Source: Janthinobacterium lividum
Lineage (GTDB): Bacteria > Pseudomonadota > Gammaproteobacteria > Burkholderiales > Burkholderiaceae_D
Direction: 5' to 3'
NCBI GenBank assembly: GCA_945864765.1
Contig: CAMBDR010000141.1
Coordinates: 1-8,553 of the forward strand
Length of the DNA: 8,553 bases
The first letter of the stretch is position 1. Every line of letters begins with the position of its first letter. Of this stretch, positions 1-5,620 are shown piece after piece. The notes under the pieces are model-generated. The model ran no database searches, had not been told where the DNA came from, and saw nothing but the letters and a program-made list of their open reading frames with translations. Position numbers and translations under genes: made by a program.

Positions 1-620
1 TGGCGCAAGATGAACTGGTGCATACCCACCCTGATGTGGCCCTGGCTTTGTTGGAACAGGCCTTGCAAGCGGAACGCAAGAGCGTCCGCGCCAGTATTTT
101 GATGGGCGATGCGCAATTGGCCAAGGGCGAACAGGAAGAAGCTTTGCTCAGTTGGCGGCGGGTGGAACAACAAAGCGTGCCGCATGTGGCCTTGGTGGCG
201 CAACGCCTGATGGATGGCTATAAAAGTGTCGGGCGCGCGCAAGAGGGGGTGAATTTGCTGAAGTCGTATATGTCCGAAGCCTCATCGATTGACTTGTTGG
301 AAGTGGTGTTTCAGGCTGTGGTGGAATTGGACGGGGTGGAAGCGGCCCACCTGTTGGTGACCACCGAATTACGCCGCACCCCCACTTTATTGGGGCTGGA
401 TAAATTGCTCGAAGTGCGCCTGATGGATGCCTCGCCACATCTGTGGCAAGAATTGTCGTTGGTGAAAAATCTGGTACATGGCTATACCCAAAAGCTGGCG
501 CGTTATGAATGCAGTCATTGCGGGTTTAAAGCGCGCCAGTTTTATTGGCATTGCCCTGGTTGTAATAAATGGGAAACCTACCCGCCGCGACGCACGGAAG
601 AATTGAATGTAATGGCGTAA
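1..620 (+). CDS. lapB: LapB (YciM) lipopolysaccharide assembly protein B, C-terminal part
   Basis: This is the 3' part of a gene that enters from the left edge; the frame is open from base 3, so the GTG at 18 is only an internal codon. LapB is an inner-membrane-anchored cytoplasmic TPR protein that promotes FtsH degradation of LpxC and so limits LPS synthesis. The visible part is helical and TPR-like (for example 'ALLEQALQAERKSVRAS'), followed by a C-terminal rubredoxin-type metal knuckle. Counting from the GTG at 18, its cysteines are at residues 165, 168, 179 and 182 (CSHC...CPGC), with the 'YWHCP' core typical of LapB. The knuckle lies close to the C-terminus, so the 3' end is complete. 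The anchor and first TPRs lie outside the window. ugd follows on the same strand after about 130 bp. Identification is strong because of the TPR plus CxxC-CxxC architecture. Confidence 0.93.
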   Translation, partial: AQDELVHTHPDVALALLEQALQAERKSVRASILMGDAQLAKGEQEEALLSWRRVEQQSVPHVALVAQRLMDGYKSVGRAQEGVNLLKSYMSEASSIDLLEVVFQAVVELDGVEAAHLLVTTELRRTPTLLGLDKLLEVRLMDASPHLWQELSLVKNLVHGYTQKLARYECSHCGFKARQFYWHCPGCNKWETYPPRRTEELNVMA

Positions 621-658
621 ATATGTGCAATTTGTTGCAGTTTGAACTCCGTGCTGCC

Positions 659-687
659 ACTGGATTCCCGCCTACGCGGGAATGACG
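659..687. repeat. dRS3-like palindromic intergenic repeat
   Basis: The core at 664-683 reads ATTCCCGCCTACGCGGGAAT, a perfect 8-bp inverted repeat around a 4-base loop. It fits the ATTCCC-N8-GGGAAT consensus of the neisserial dRS3 element. The flanks (ACTGG before, GACG after) also match a short palindrome family scattered between genes in many beta- and gammaproteobacteria. Only one copy is present here. In RNA it would form a stable hairpin, but no T-run follows, so it is not a canonical terminator. Confidence 0.7.
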
Positions 688-750
688 ATGCCAGCGGCTG
701 AGCAGTTACTAACTAGTGGCATAAATAATGACAGAAGCGATGGAAAACCC

Positions 751-2124
751 ATGAAAATAACGATAATTGGCACTGGCTACGTTGGCTTGGTAACGGGGGC
801 CTGTTTGGCCGATGTGGGCAATGATGTGTTTTGCCTCGATTTGGATCAAGGTAAAATTGATTTACTCAATAACGGCGGCATGCCGATCCATGAACCGGGC
901 CTGGATTTGGTGGTGGCGCGCAATATAGCCGCCGGGCGTTTGCGTTTTTCTACCGATATTGCCCAAAGTGTGGCCCATGGTGAGGTGCAATTTATTGCCG
1001 TGGGCACGCCGCCGGACGAAGATGGCTCGGCCGATTTGCAATACGTGTTGGCCGCCGTTAAAAACATTGGCCGCCATATGCAAAATTTTAAAGTGGTGGT
1101 GAATAAATCCACCGTGCCAGTGGGCACCGGCGCGCGAGTGCAGGAAGCGATTCAGGCTGAACTGGATGCGCGCGATGTGCGCACCAAGTTTTCGGTGGTG
1201 TCCAACCCCGAATTTTTGAAAGAAGGGGCGGCGGTAGACGACTTTATGCGGCCTGATCGCATCGTCATTGGCACCGATAAAAGCGCGGAAGGGCAGCATG
1301 CGCGCGCCATCATGAAGGCCTTGTACCTGCCGTTTAATCGCGAGCAAGAAGGCGTGGTGTGGACCGATGTGCGCTCGGCCGAATTAACCAAATATGCCGC
1401 CAATGCCATGCTGGCCACGCGTATTTCGTTCATGAATGAATTGGCCAATTTGGCCGAACTGGTGGGAGCCGATATTGAAGCGGTGCGCTATGGCATCGGT
1501 TCTGATCCGCGCATTGGCCATGGCTTTTTAATGGCCGGTTGCGGTTATGGTGGTTCGTGTTTCCCCAAAGACGTGCAAGCTTTGGTGCGCACCGCTGCCG
1601 AATATGCGGTGCCCTTGCCGATTTTGCAGGCGGTGGAGCAGGTCAATGCCGAGCAAAAGCAATTGCTGGCGAAAAAAATCATCCAGCGCTTTGGCCCGGA
1701 TTTGCGCGGCAAGCATTTTGCGCTGTGGGGTTTGGCATTCAAACCGAATACCGATGATATGCGCGAAGCCCCGGCGCGGGTATTGATTCGCAGCCTGCTC
1801 GAAGCAGGGGCCAGCGTGAGCGCCTATGATCCGGTGGCAATGGATGAAGCCAAACGGGTGTTTCAGCATGATCTGGCCGATCTGCCCGTCGGTAGTAGCA
1901 ACCTGCAATTTGCCAGTAGCGCCGAAGCTGCTTTGCATGATGCCATTGCGCTGGTGATTGTGACCGAATGGGCGGTTTTCCGCAGCCCGGATCTGGAACG
2001 GATGAAGGCAAGTTTGCGCGAAGCAATTATTTTTGACGGGCGCAATTTGTTTGACCCGGAAACCATGGCCGAAGCCGGTTTTGAGTATTTTGGTATTGGC
2101 CGCACCCAATTGGTGACGCGCTAA
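751..2124 (+). CDS. ugd: UDP-glucose 6-dehydrogenase
   Basis: Cytoplasmic NAD-dependent enzyme that oxidises UDP-glucose twice to UDP-glucuronate, a precursor for capsule, exopolysaccharide and LPS sugars. The 457-residue product has the family's normal length. It starts with the Rossmann motif GTGYVG (residues 7-12). It carries the conserved EFLKEGAA segment (about 154-161), a lysine in ELTKYAANA (about 214) and the catalytic cysteine at 270 in GYGGSCFPKD. The C-terminal UDP-binding domain contains WGLAFKPNTDDMREAP. I chose the ATG at 751 because MKITIIGTGYVG is the usual N-terminus and GGA lies 6 bases upstream. A longer in-frame start at 682 lies inside the palindromic repeat and would add 23 residues unlike the family. 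It sits between lapB and the heptose kinase gene, in keeping with a surface-glycan cluster. Confidence 0.96.
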   Translation: MKITIIGTGYVGLVTGACLADVGNDVFCLDLDQGKIDLLNNGGMPIHEPGLDLVVARNIAAGRLRFSTDIAQSVAHGEVQFIAVGTPPDEDGSADLQYVLAAVKNIGRHMQNFKVVVNKSTVPVGTGARVQEAIQAELDARDVRTKFSVVSNPEFLKEGAAVDDFMRPDRIVIGTDKSAEGQHARAIMKALYLPFNREQEGVVWTDVRSAELTKYAANAMLATRISFMNELANLAELVGADIEAVRYGIGSDPRIGHGFLMAGCGYGGSCFPKDVQALVRTAAEYAVPLPILQAVEQVNAEQKQLLAKKIIQRFGPDLRGKHFALWGLAFKPNTDDMREAPARVLIRSLLEAGASVSAYDPVAMDEAKRVFQHDLADLPVGSSNLQFASSAEAALHDAIALVIVTEWAVFRSPDLERMKASLREAIIFDGRNLFDPETMAEAGFEYFGIGRTQLVTR

Positions 2125-2133
2125 TGGTCATGT

Positions 2134-2180
2134 AAATCGAGTTGGAAATCGAGTTGGAAATCGCGTTGGAAATCGAAGGG
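2134..2180 (+). repeat. 12-bp tandem repeat in the ugd-hldE1 gap
   Basis: Three near-identical units, AAATCGAGTTGG at 2134-2145 and 2146-2157 and AAATCGCGTTGG at 2158-2169 (one change), are followed by a degenerate fourth copy, AAATCGAAGGG, at 2170-2180. The last copy merges directly into the Shine-Dalgarno of the next gene. The array fills most of the 64-bp gap and begins 9 bases after the ugd stop codon. Confidence 0.9.
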
Positions 2181-2191
2181 AGGTTGGTTTG
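2177..2191 (+). promoter_or_regulatory. Strong Shine-Dalgarno setting a TTG start for hldE1
   Basis: AGGGAGG at 2177-2183 is followed, after a 5-base spacer, by TTG at 2189-2191. No ATG, GTG or TTG occurs upstream in this frame before a TGA at 2114-2116. The nearest in-frame alternative, GTG at 2201, is too far from this site and would cut into the conserved N-terminus. The unusually good ribosome site probably compensates for the weak TTG codon. Confidence 0.75.
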
Positions 2192-3133
2192 AAGCCAGAA
2201 GTGTATTCCGAATTGTTTGATCAGGTTGCCAAGGTCAAGTTGCTGGTGGCGGGTGATGTGATGTTGGACCGTTATTGGTTTGGCGAAGTCAACCGCATTT
2301 CGCCCGAGGCCCCCGTGCCCGTAGTGCGCGTCGAGCGTACCGAAGAGCGCCTGGGCGGTGCCGCCAACGTGGCGCGCAATGTGGCTGCTTTGGGTGCCAC
2401 CAGCGGTTTGCTGGGCGTGGTGGGGCAAGATGAGGCGGCGGACAGTATTGAGCGCAGTTTGTCGTTTGCCTCGATTCACAGCTATTTGCAGCGTGACCCG
2501 GCCATTGCCACCATCGTTAAACTACGCGTGATTGGTCGTCAGCAACAATTATTGCGGGTGGATTTTGAAGAAGCGCCGAGCGATGTGATTTTGATCGATA
2601 AATTGCTGAAATACAATGCGCTACTGGCTGACTTCGATGTGATTGTGCTCTCCGACTATGCCAAAGGCAGCTTGGTGAATGTGGCGGATATGATTCAGGC
2701 CGCGCGCAAATTGGGTAAATTGGTGCTGGTTGACCCCAAGGGCGACGATTTCTCGCGCTATGCCGGGGCGTCGGTACTGACACCGAATAAATCGGAACTA
2801 CGTCGCATTGTCGGTAGTTGGAGCAGCGAAGCGCAACTGACTGAAAAAGCGCAAAACTTGCGCCAACAATTGCAATTGCAAGCCTTGTTGCTGACCCGTT
2901 CGGAAGAAGGCATGAGTTTATATACCGCAGAAGGTCAAACCCATACCCCGGCCCTGGCGCGCGAAGTGTTTGATGTCTCGGGCGCGGGTGATACCGTGAT
3001 CGCCACCTTGGCCGTGATGCTGGGCGCAGGCCTGGATTTGCCGCAGGCGATGGCGATGGCCAATAAGGCGGGTGGGGTTGTGGTGGGTAAATTAGGTACG
3101 GCCACCGTTACCTGGGATGAATTATTCTTGTAG
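2189..3133 (+). CDS. rfaE1: D-glycero-beta-D-manno-heptose-7-phosphate kinase (HldE N-domain type)
   Basis: Cytoplasmic PfkB-family kinase that phosphorylates heptose 7-phosphate at C1, a step in making ADP-L-glycero-D-manno-heptose for the LPS inner core. The 314-residue protein begins with AGDVMLDRYW and the PfkB substrate motif including ERLGGAANVARN (about residues 53-64). A second conserved block is VLSDYAKG (about 153-160). The ATP/anion-hole motif DVSGAGDT (262-269) holds the catalytic Asp268. It ends after the kinase domain; the cytidylyl/adenylyl-transferase half found in fused E. coli HldE is missing, so this is the split form (HldA/RfaE1) usual in betaproteobacteria. The start is TTG. 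It follows ugd by 64 bp and probably shares its transcript. hldD is not next to it. The symbols hldA and hldE1 are also used. Confidence 0.93.
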   Translation: MKPEVYSELFDQVAKVKLLVAGDVMLDRYWFGEVNRISPEAPVPVVRVERTEERLGGAANVARNVAALGATSGLLGVVGQDEAADSIERSLSFASIHSYLQRDPAIATIVKLRVIGRQQQLLRVDFEEAPSDVILIDKLLKYNALLADFDVIVLSDYAKGSLVNVADMIQAARKLGKLVLVDPKGDDFSRYAGASVLTPNKSELRRIVGSWSSEAQLTEKAQNLRQQLQLQALLLTRSEEGMSLYTAEGQTHTPALAREVFDVSGAGDTVIATLAVMLGAGLDLPQAMAMANKAGGVVVGKLGTATVTWDELFL

Positions 3134-3231
3134 CAATATTTATATCCTGTTTGGCGCGGTCAACCGCAATGGTGGCCAGCCGTTCCGGATAGGAGCGCAT
3201 TTGGCGTTTCGCAACCATACCGGAGTTTGCC

Positions 3232-3615
3232 ATGTTGAAAAAATTATTTGCAGTATTGTTGATGTTGTGTGCCACCATGGCGTTTGCCTTGGCTGAAGTG
3301 GAAATCAATACCGCTGACCAAGCCGCATTGGATGGTGTTAAGGGCATTGGTGCTTCGATGTCGAAAAAGATTTTGGATGAGCGTAAAGCCCATGGTAACT
3401 TCAAAGATTGGGCCGATCTGCAAAAGCGCGTGAAGGGGATTGCGGATAAAAGTTCGATCAATTTGTCCAATGCGGGTTTGCGGGTGAATGGGCAAGCCAA
3501 AGGTGGCGCAGCGCCTGCCGCGTCGGCTCCAGCACCCGCAGCGTCGGCTGCCGCAGCGTCGGCTGCCGCAGCATCGGCTCCAGCACCTGCAGCAGCCTCG
3601 GCCAAGTCAAAGTAA
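3232..3615 (+). CDS. Exported ComEA-like helix-hairpin-helix DNA-binding protein
   Basis: Small 127-residue protein. Residues 1-21 form a signal peptide (KK, hydrophobic core, then AFALA before EVE), so the product should be periplasmic. Residues 23-80 are a ComEA-type helix-hairpin-helix domain: EINTADQAALDGVKGIG, then KKILDERKAHGNFKDWADLQKRVKGI. ComEA proteins bind incoming double-stranded DNA in the periplasm during natural transformation; single-domain versions like this are common in betaproteobacteria and not all have a shown role in uptake. From about residue 92 the C-terminus is an Ala/Pro/Ser tail ending KSK, encoded by DNA repeats and probably disordered. GGAG at 3222-3225 lies 6 bases before the ATG. 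The gene lies 98 bp after rfaE1 and is closed by a terminator. Family assignment is firm; a competence role is inferred. Confidence 0.88.
   Translation: MLKKLFAVLLMLCATMAFALAEVEINTADQAALDGVKGIGASMSKKILDERKAHGNFKDWADLQKRVKGIADKSSINLSNAGLRVNGQAKGGAAPAASAPAPAASAAAASAAAASAPAPAAASAKSK
3520..3591 (+). repeat. In-frame coding repeats in the ComEA-like tail
   Basis: Two copies of a 15-base unit, GCGTCGGCTGCCGCA, lie at 3541-3555 and 3556-3570 and encode ASAAA. They are flanked by two 21-base copies at 3520-3540 and 3571-3591 that differ at two positions and encode ASAPAPA. All units are multiples of three, so gain or loss of a copy would change tail length without breaking the frame. Confidence 0.85.
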
Positions 3616-3637
3616 TATTCCTGCTGTACCAGAATCA

Positions 3638-3659
3638 GCCCCGCCCGGTGCGGGGTTTT
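3638..3659 (+). terminator. Rho-independent terminator after the comEA-like gene
   Basis: CCCCGC (3639-3644) pairs perfectly with GCGGGG (3650-3655) around a 5-base loop and is followed by TTTT. It begins 23 bases after the comEA-like stop codon and separates the upstream transcript from cysM. Confidence 0.85.
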
Positions 3660-3713
3660 GCCATTGTGTGCATATCGATATTACCAAACAGTTGCAGCAA
3701 AGCGGCTTTTGAG

Positions 3714-3743
3714 TTGGCTGACGGGAAAAAATCGCGGTACAAT
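3714..3743 (+). promoter_or_regulatory. Predicted sigma70-type promoter of cysM
   Basis: TTGGCT (3714-3719) and TACAAT (3738-3743) are 18 bases apart and match the -35 and -10 consensus at 4 and 5 of 6 positions. The site lies between the comEA-like terminator and cysM, leaving a leader of roughly 50 bases. I see no CysB-type operator that I can defend. Confidence 0.55.
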
Positions 3744-3799
3744 GCCTGTTCGTTGCAACCCATTTTTCCCGAATTTTGACCCTCAACTCTTAAACTCCC

Positions 3800-4702
3800 A
3801 TGGCTTATTCCACCATTGAACACACGATAGGCAACACCGCATTGGTACAATTGGTGCGCCTGCCCGGCCCTGAGGCTCAAGCGCGTAATAATATTATTTT
3901 GTGCAAAATGGAAGGAGATAATCCGGCTGGCTCGGTGAAAGATCGGCCCGCCATTTCCATGATACGCCGTGCCCAAGAGCGCGGTGAAATTCAACCCGGT
4001 GACACCTTGATCGAAGCCACCAGCGGCAATACCGGCATCGCCCTGGCCATGGCGGCAGCGGTGCGCGGCTATAAAATGGTGCTGGTGATGCCAGAAAACC
4101 TCAGCATCGAGCGGCGGCAAAGCATGAGCGCGTATGGTGCCGAAATTGTCTTGACGCCCAAGGCCGGCGGTATGGAATATGCCCGTGATTTGGCCGAGCA
4201 AATGAAAAAAGCGGGTAAAGGCCATATTCTGGATCAATTTGCCAACCCGGATAACCCGCGCGCGCATTATGAGAATACTGGCCCGGAAATTTGGCGCGCA
4301 ACCGACGGGAAAATTACCCACTTTGTCAGCGCAATGGGCACCACGGGCACGATTATGGGGGTATCGCGCTACCTCAAAGAACAAAATAGCGCCATTCGCA
4401 TCATCGGTGCCCAGCCAGAAGAAGGCTCGTCGATTCCGGGCATACGCAAGTGGGCGGAAGCTTATTTGCCCAAGATTTTTGATCGTAGTCGGGTCGATCA
4501 GATTGAGTCGGTCAGTCAGGCTGCGGCTGAGCGTATGACGCGCCGTTTGGCGGCAGAAGAAGGGATTTTCGCCGGTATTTCATCCGGTGGTGCTTGTGAA
4601 ATCGCCTTGCGGATTTCTCAAACCGTTGAAAATGCCGTCATTACCTTTATTGCTTGTGATCGTGGTGACCGCTATCTTTCGCTTGGCGTATTTCCCGCTT
4701 AA
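3800..4702 (+). CDS. cysM: Cysteine synthase B (O-acetylserine sulfhydrylase)
   Basis: Cytoplasmic PLP enzyme of fold type II that makes cysteine from O-acetylserine and sulfide; CysM isozymes can also use thiosulfate. The 300-residue length is normal for the family. The PLP lysine is K47 in NPAGSVKDRPA, the substrate loop is TSGNTG (74-79), the phosphate-binding loop is GTTGT (180-184) and the SSGGA serine region lies at about 261-265. The C-terminus CDRGDRYLSLGVF is typical of CysM rather than CysK, as are the short length and EEGSSIPGIRKW (207-218). The ATG at 3800 begins the usual MAYxTIExTIGNT N-terminus; there is no good Shine-Dalgarno before it. It is transcribed from its own predicted promoter and ends in a 10-bp duplication that spans the stop codon. 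Confidence 0.95.
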   Translation: MAYSTIEHTIGNTALVQLVRLPGPEAQARNNIILCKMEGDNPAGSVKDRPAISMIRRAQERGEIQPGDTLIEATSGNTGIALAMAAAVRGYKMVLVMPENLSIERRQSMSAYGAEIVLTPKAGGMEYARDLAEQMKKAGKGHILDQFANPDNPRAHYENTGPEIWRATDGKITHFVSAMGTTGTIMGVSRYLKEQNSAIRIIGAQPEEGSSIPGIRKWAEAYLPKIFDRSRVDQIESVSQAAAERMTRRLAAEEGIFAGISSGGACEIALRISQTVENAVITFIACDRGDRYLSLGVFPA

Positions 4703-4706
4703 ATTG

Positions 4707-4733
4707 CCCGCTTAAAAGAATAAGAGCGGGTTT
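4707..4733 (+). terminator. Weak terminator-like hairpin after cysM
   Basis: CCCGCT (4707-4712) pairs with AGCGGG (4725-4730) around a 12-base A-rich loop, followed by TTTACGTTT. The stem is short and the T-run is interrupted, so efficiency is uncertain. Its left arm belongs to a 10-bp direct repeat, CCCGCTTAAA, at 4694-4703 and 4707-4716; the first copy contains the cysM stop codon. Confidence 0.5.
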
Positions 4734-4739
4734 ACGTTT

Positions 4740-4838
4740 CAGCATAACATCGGCCAGCTTGCCGACACCCATTTCGCATACAAGATCTCGTCCGGTGACG
4801 AGACCCATTCCGGTGTTGCGCCATTTTTGGTTTAACAG
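4740..4838. other. Coding-like patch with no intact gene (possible gene remnant)
   Basis: This is the first part of the 304-bp gap between cysM and the Cache gene. It is richer in GC than the sequence after it and lacks stop codons in one frame on each strand until the edge of the patch. The - strand frame reads ...NTGMGLVTGRDLVCEMG..., which faintly recalls the GIVTxRDLV motif of CBS domains. The + strand frame also reads smoothly and ends in TAA at 4836-4838. Neither has a convincing start or length. A perfect 7-bp hairpin with loop CGGT lies at 4786-4803. A decayed gene fragment is one explanation; chance is another. Confidence 0.25.
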
Positions 4839-4857
4839 CTATTTTGCCATTATGAGG

Positions 4858-4911
4858 AAGCGCTTATTTTTTTTATCTCAACTAAAAAATAGGTGCGCTT
4901 GGTGCTAGAAT
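4858..4911 (+). promoter_or_regulatory. Imperfect hairpin plus extended -10 element upstream of the Cache gene
   Basis: AAGCGC (4858-4863) pairs with GCGCTT (4895-4900). Inside it, TATTTTTT (4865-4872) pairs with AAAAAATA (4884-4891), leaving an 11-base loop and a 1x3 internal loop. Three bases downstream is an extended -10-like element, TG at 4903-4904 then TAGAAT at 4906-4911. No good -35 hexamer is present, so an activator or regulator bound at the inverted repeat is possible. The transcript would carry a leader of about 90 bases, AT-rich and otherwise unremarkable. Confidence 0.35.
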
Positions 4912-5006
4912 CATTGCGGAGTTGAAACCTTCCAGCGTATTTCTTTTGATTGCGCAAAATAGGATACCTTTAGTTATATTTTATAAATAATTAAATAGGC
5001 GATATT

Positions 5007-5477
5007 ATGACAAATTATTCCGTATCTATTCGTGGATTTACCGCATCTGTTTGCTTCTTCTTCGGTCTTGGCATTGCCCATGCGGCGGAAGGCGGTGCGA
5101 ACAAGGAAGAAGCCGAAGCAATGGTCAAGAATGGCGTGGCATTCATCAAGGCCAATGGCACTGCCAATGCCTATGAGGAATTCACTAAAAAAGGAGGTAA
5201 ATTTACCGACCGGGATGTGTATTTGGTTGTGTATGGTTTGGATGGCGTTGTGCTGGCACATGGCAGTAATCCGAAAATGATCGGGAAGAATTTGATCGAA
5301 TTTAAGGATATTGACGGCAAAGCATTTGTGAAAGAGCGTGTTGAATTGGCAAAATCAAAAGGTAAATTCTGGCAAGAATATAAATTCACAAATCCAGAGA
5401 ATAAGAAAATAGAGCCGAAATTGATGTATTGCGAGCGATTAAACGAGACCGCTGTTTGCGGCGGTATTTATTTGTAA
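5007..5477 (+). CDS. Secreted single-Cache domain protein
   Basis: The 156-residue product has a signal peptide (about 1-26, FFFGLGIAHA before AEGG) and one small sensor domain of the sCache_2 type. Residues 35-62 are the helical entry (EEAEAMVKNGVAFIKANG). Residues 67-99 carry the strand pattern DRDVYLVVYGLDGVVLAHGSNP and IGKNLIE. Residues 100-139 contain KDIDGKAFVKE and the aromatic segment FWQEYKFTNPENKKIEPK. There is no transmembrane anchor or signalling domain, so it should be a free periplasmic protein. Cys142 and Cys151 could form a disulfide. Stand-alone Cache proteins of this size are common in betaproteobacteria, but their role is poorly defined; small-ligand binding is the usual guess. 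The next gene on the strand is a chemoreceptor, which suggests a shared chemosensory role (inference). The ribosome site is weak (AGG at 4997-4999). Confidence 0.85.
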   Translation: MTNYSVSIRGFTASVCFFFGLGIAHAAEGGANKEEAEAMVKNGVAFIKANGTANAYEEFTKKGGKFTDRDVYLVVYGLDGVVLAHGSNPKMIGKNLIEFKDIDGKAFVKERVELAKSKGKFWQEYKFTNPENKKIEPKLMYCERLNETAVCGGIYL

Positions 5478-5620
5478 TTGCACTGCAAACGAAATTGGAT
5501 TGTCATTACATTCGTATCATCAGCCTTATTCTCATCCAAAGCATCTGGTAAAAAAAGATATTTATGGCGATATTGATATTGAATGCCAGGTGCGTTTCCA
5601 AAAATAAAGTATAAAAGTCT

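Noticed and set aside
682..750. Upstream ATG that would extend ugd by 23 residues
   Set aside because: The codon lies inside the dRS3-like palindrome, the added residues do not resemble Ugd proteins, and the ATG at 751 gives the normal MKITIIGTGYVG start.
862..1347. 161-residue - strand frame within ugd
   Set aside because: It lies wholly antisense to a strongly supported gene and its His/Arg-rich translation matches no family I know.
2134..2180. Short CRISPR-like array
   Set aside because: The units are 12 bases long and directly adjacent with no spacers, so this is a simple tandem repeat.
2117..2188. In-frame N-terminal extension of the heptose kinase through the tandem repeat (repeating NRVG)
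   Set aside because: The frame is open but contains no ATG, GTG or TTG, and the ribosome site points to TTG at 2189.
3134..3231. Remnant gene between rfaE1 and the comEA-like gene
   Set aside because: Both strands give short readable peptides, but none resembles HldD or another known protein and no start or frame is supported.
3108..3605. 165-residue - strand frame rich in Ala, Asp and Gly
   Set aside because: It is the antisense of the ComEA-like gene; the composition comes from the repeat-encoded tail, and there is no domain or ribosome site.
3635..4384. 249-residue - strand frame over cysM
   Set aside because: It overlaps the cysM terminator, promoter and coding region in antisense and shows no recognisable motif.
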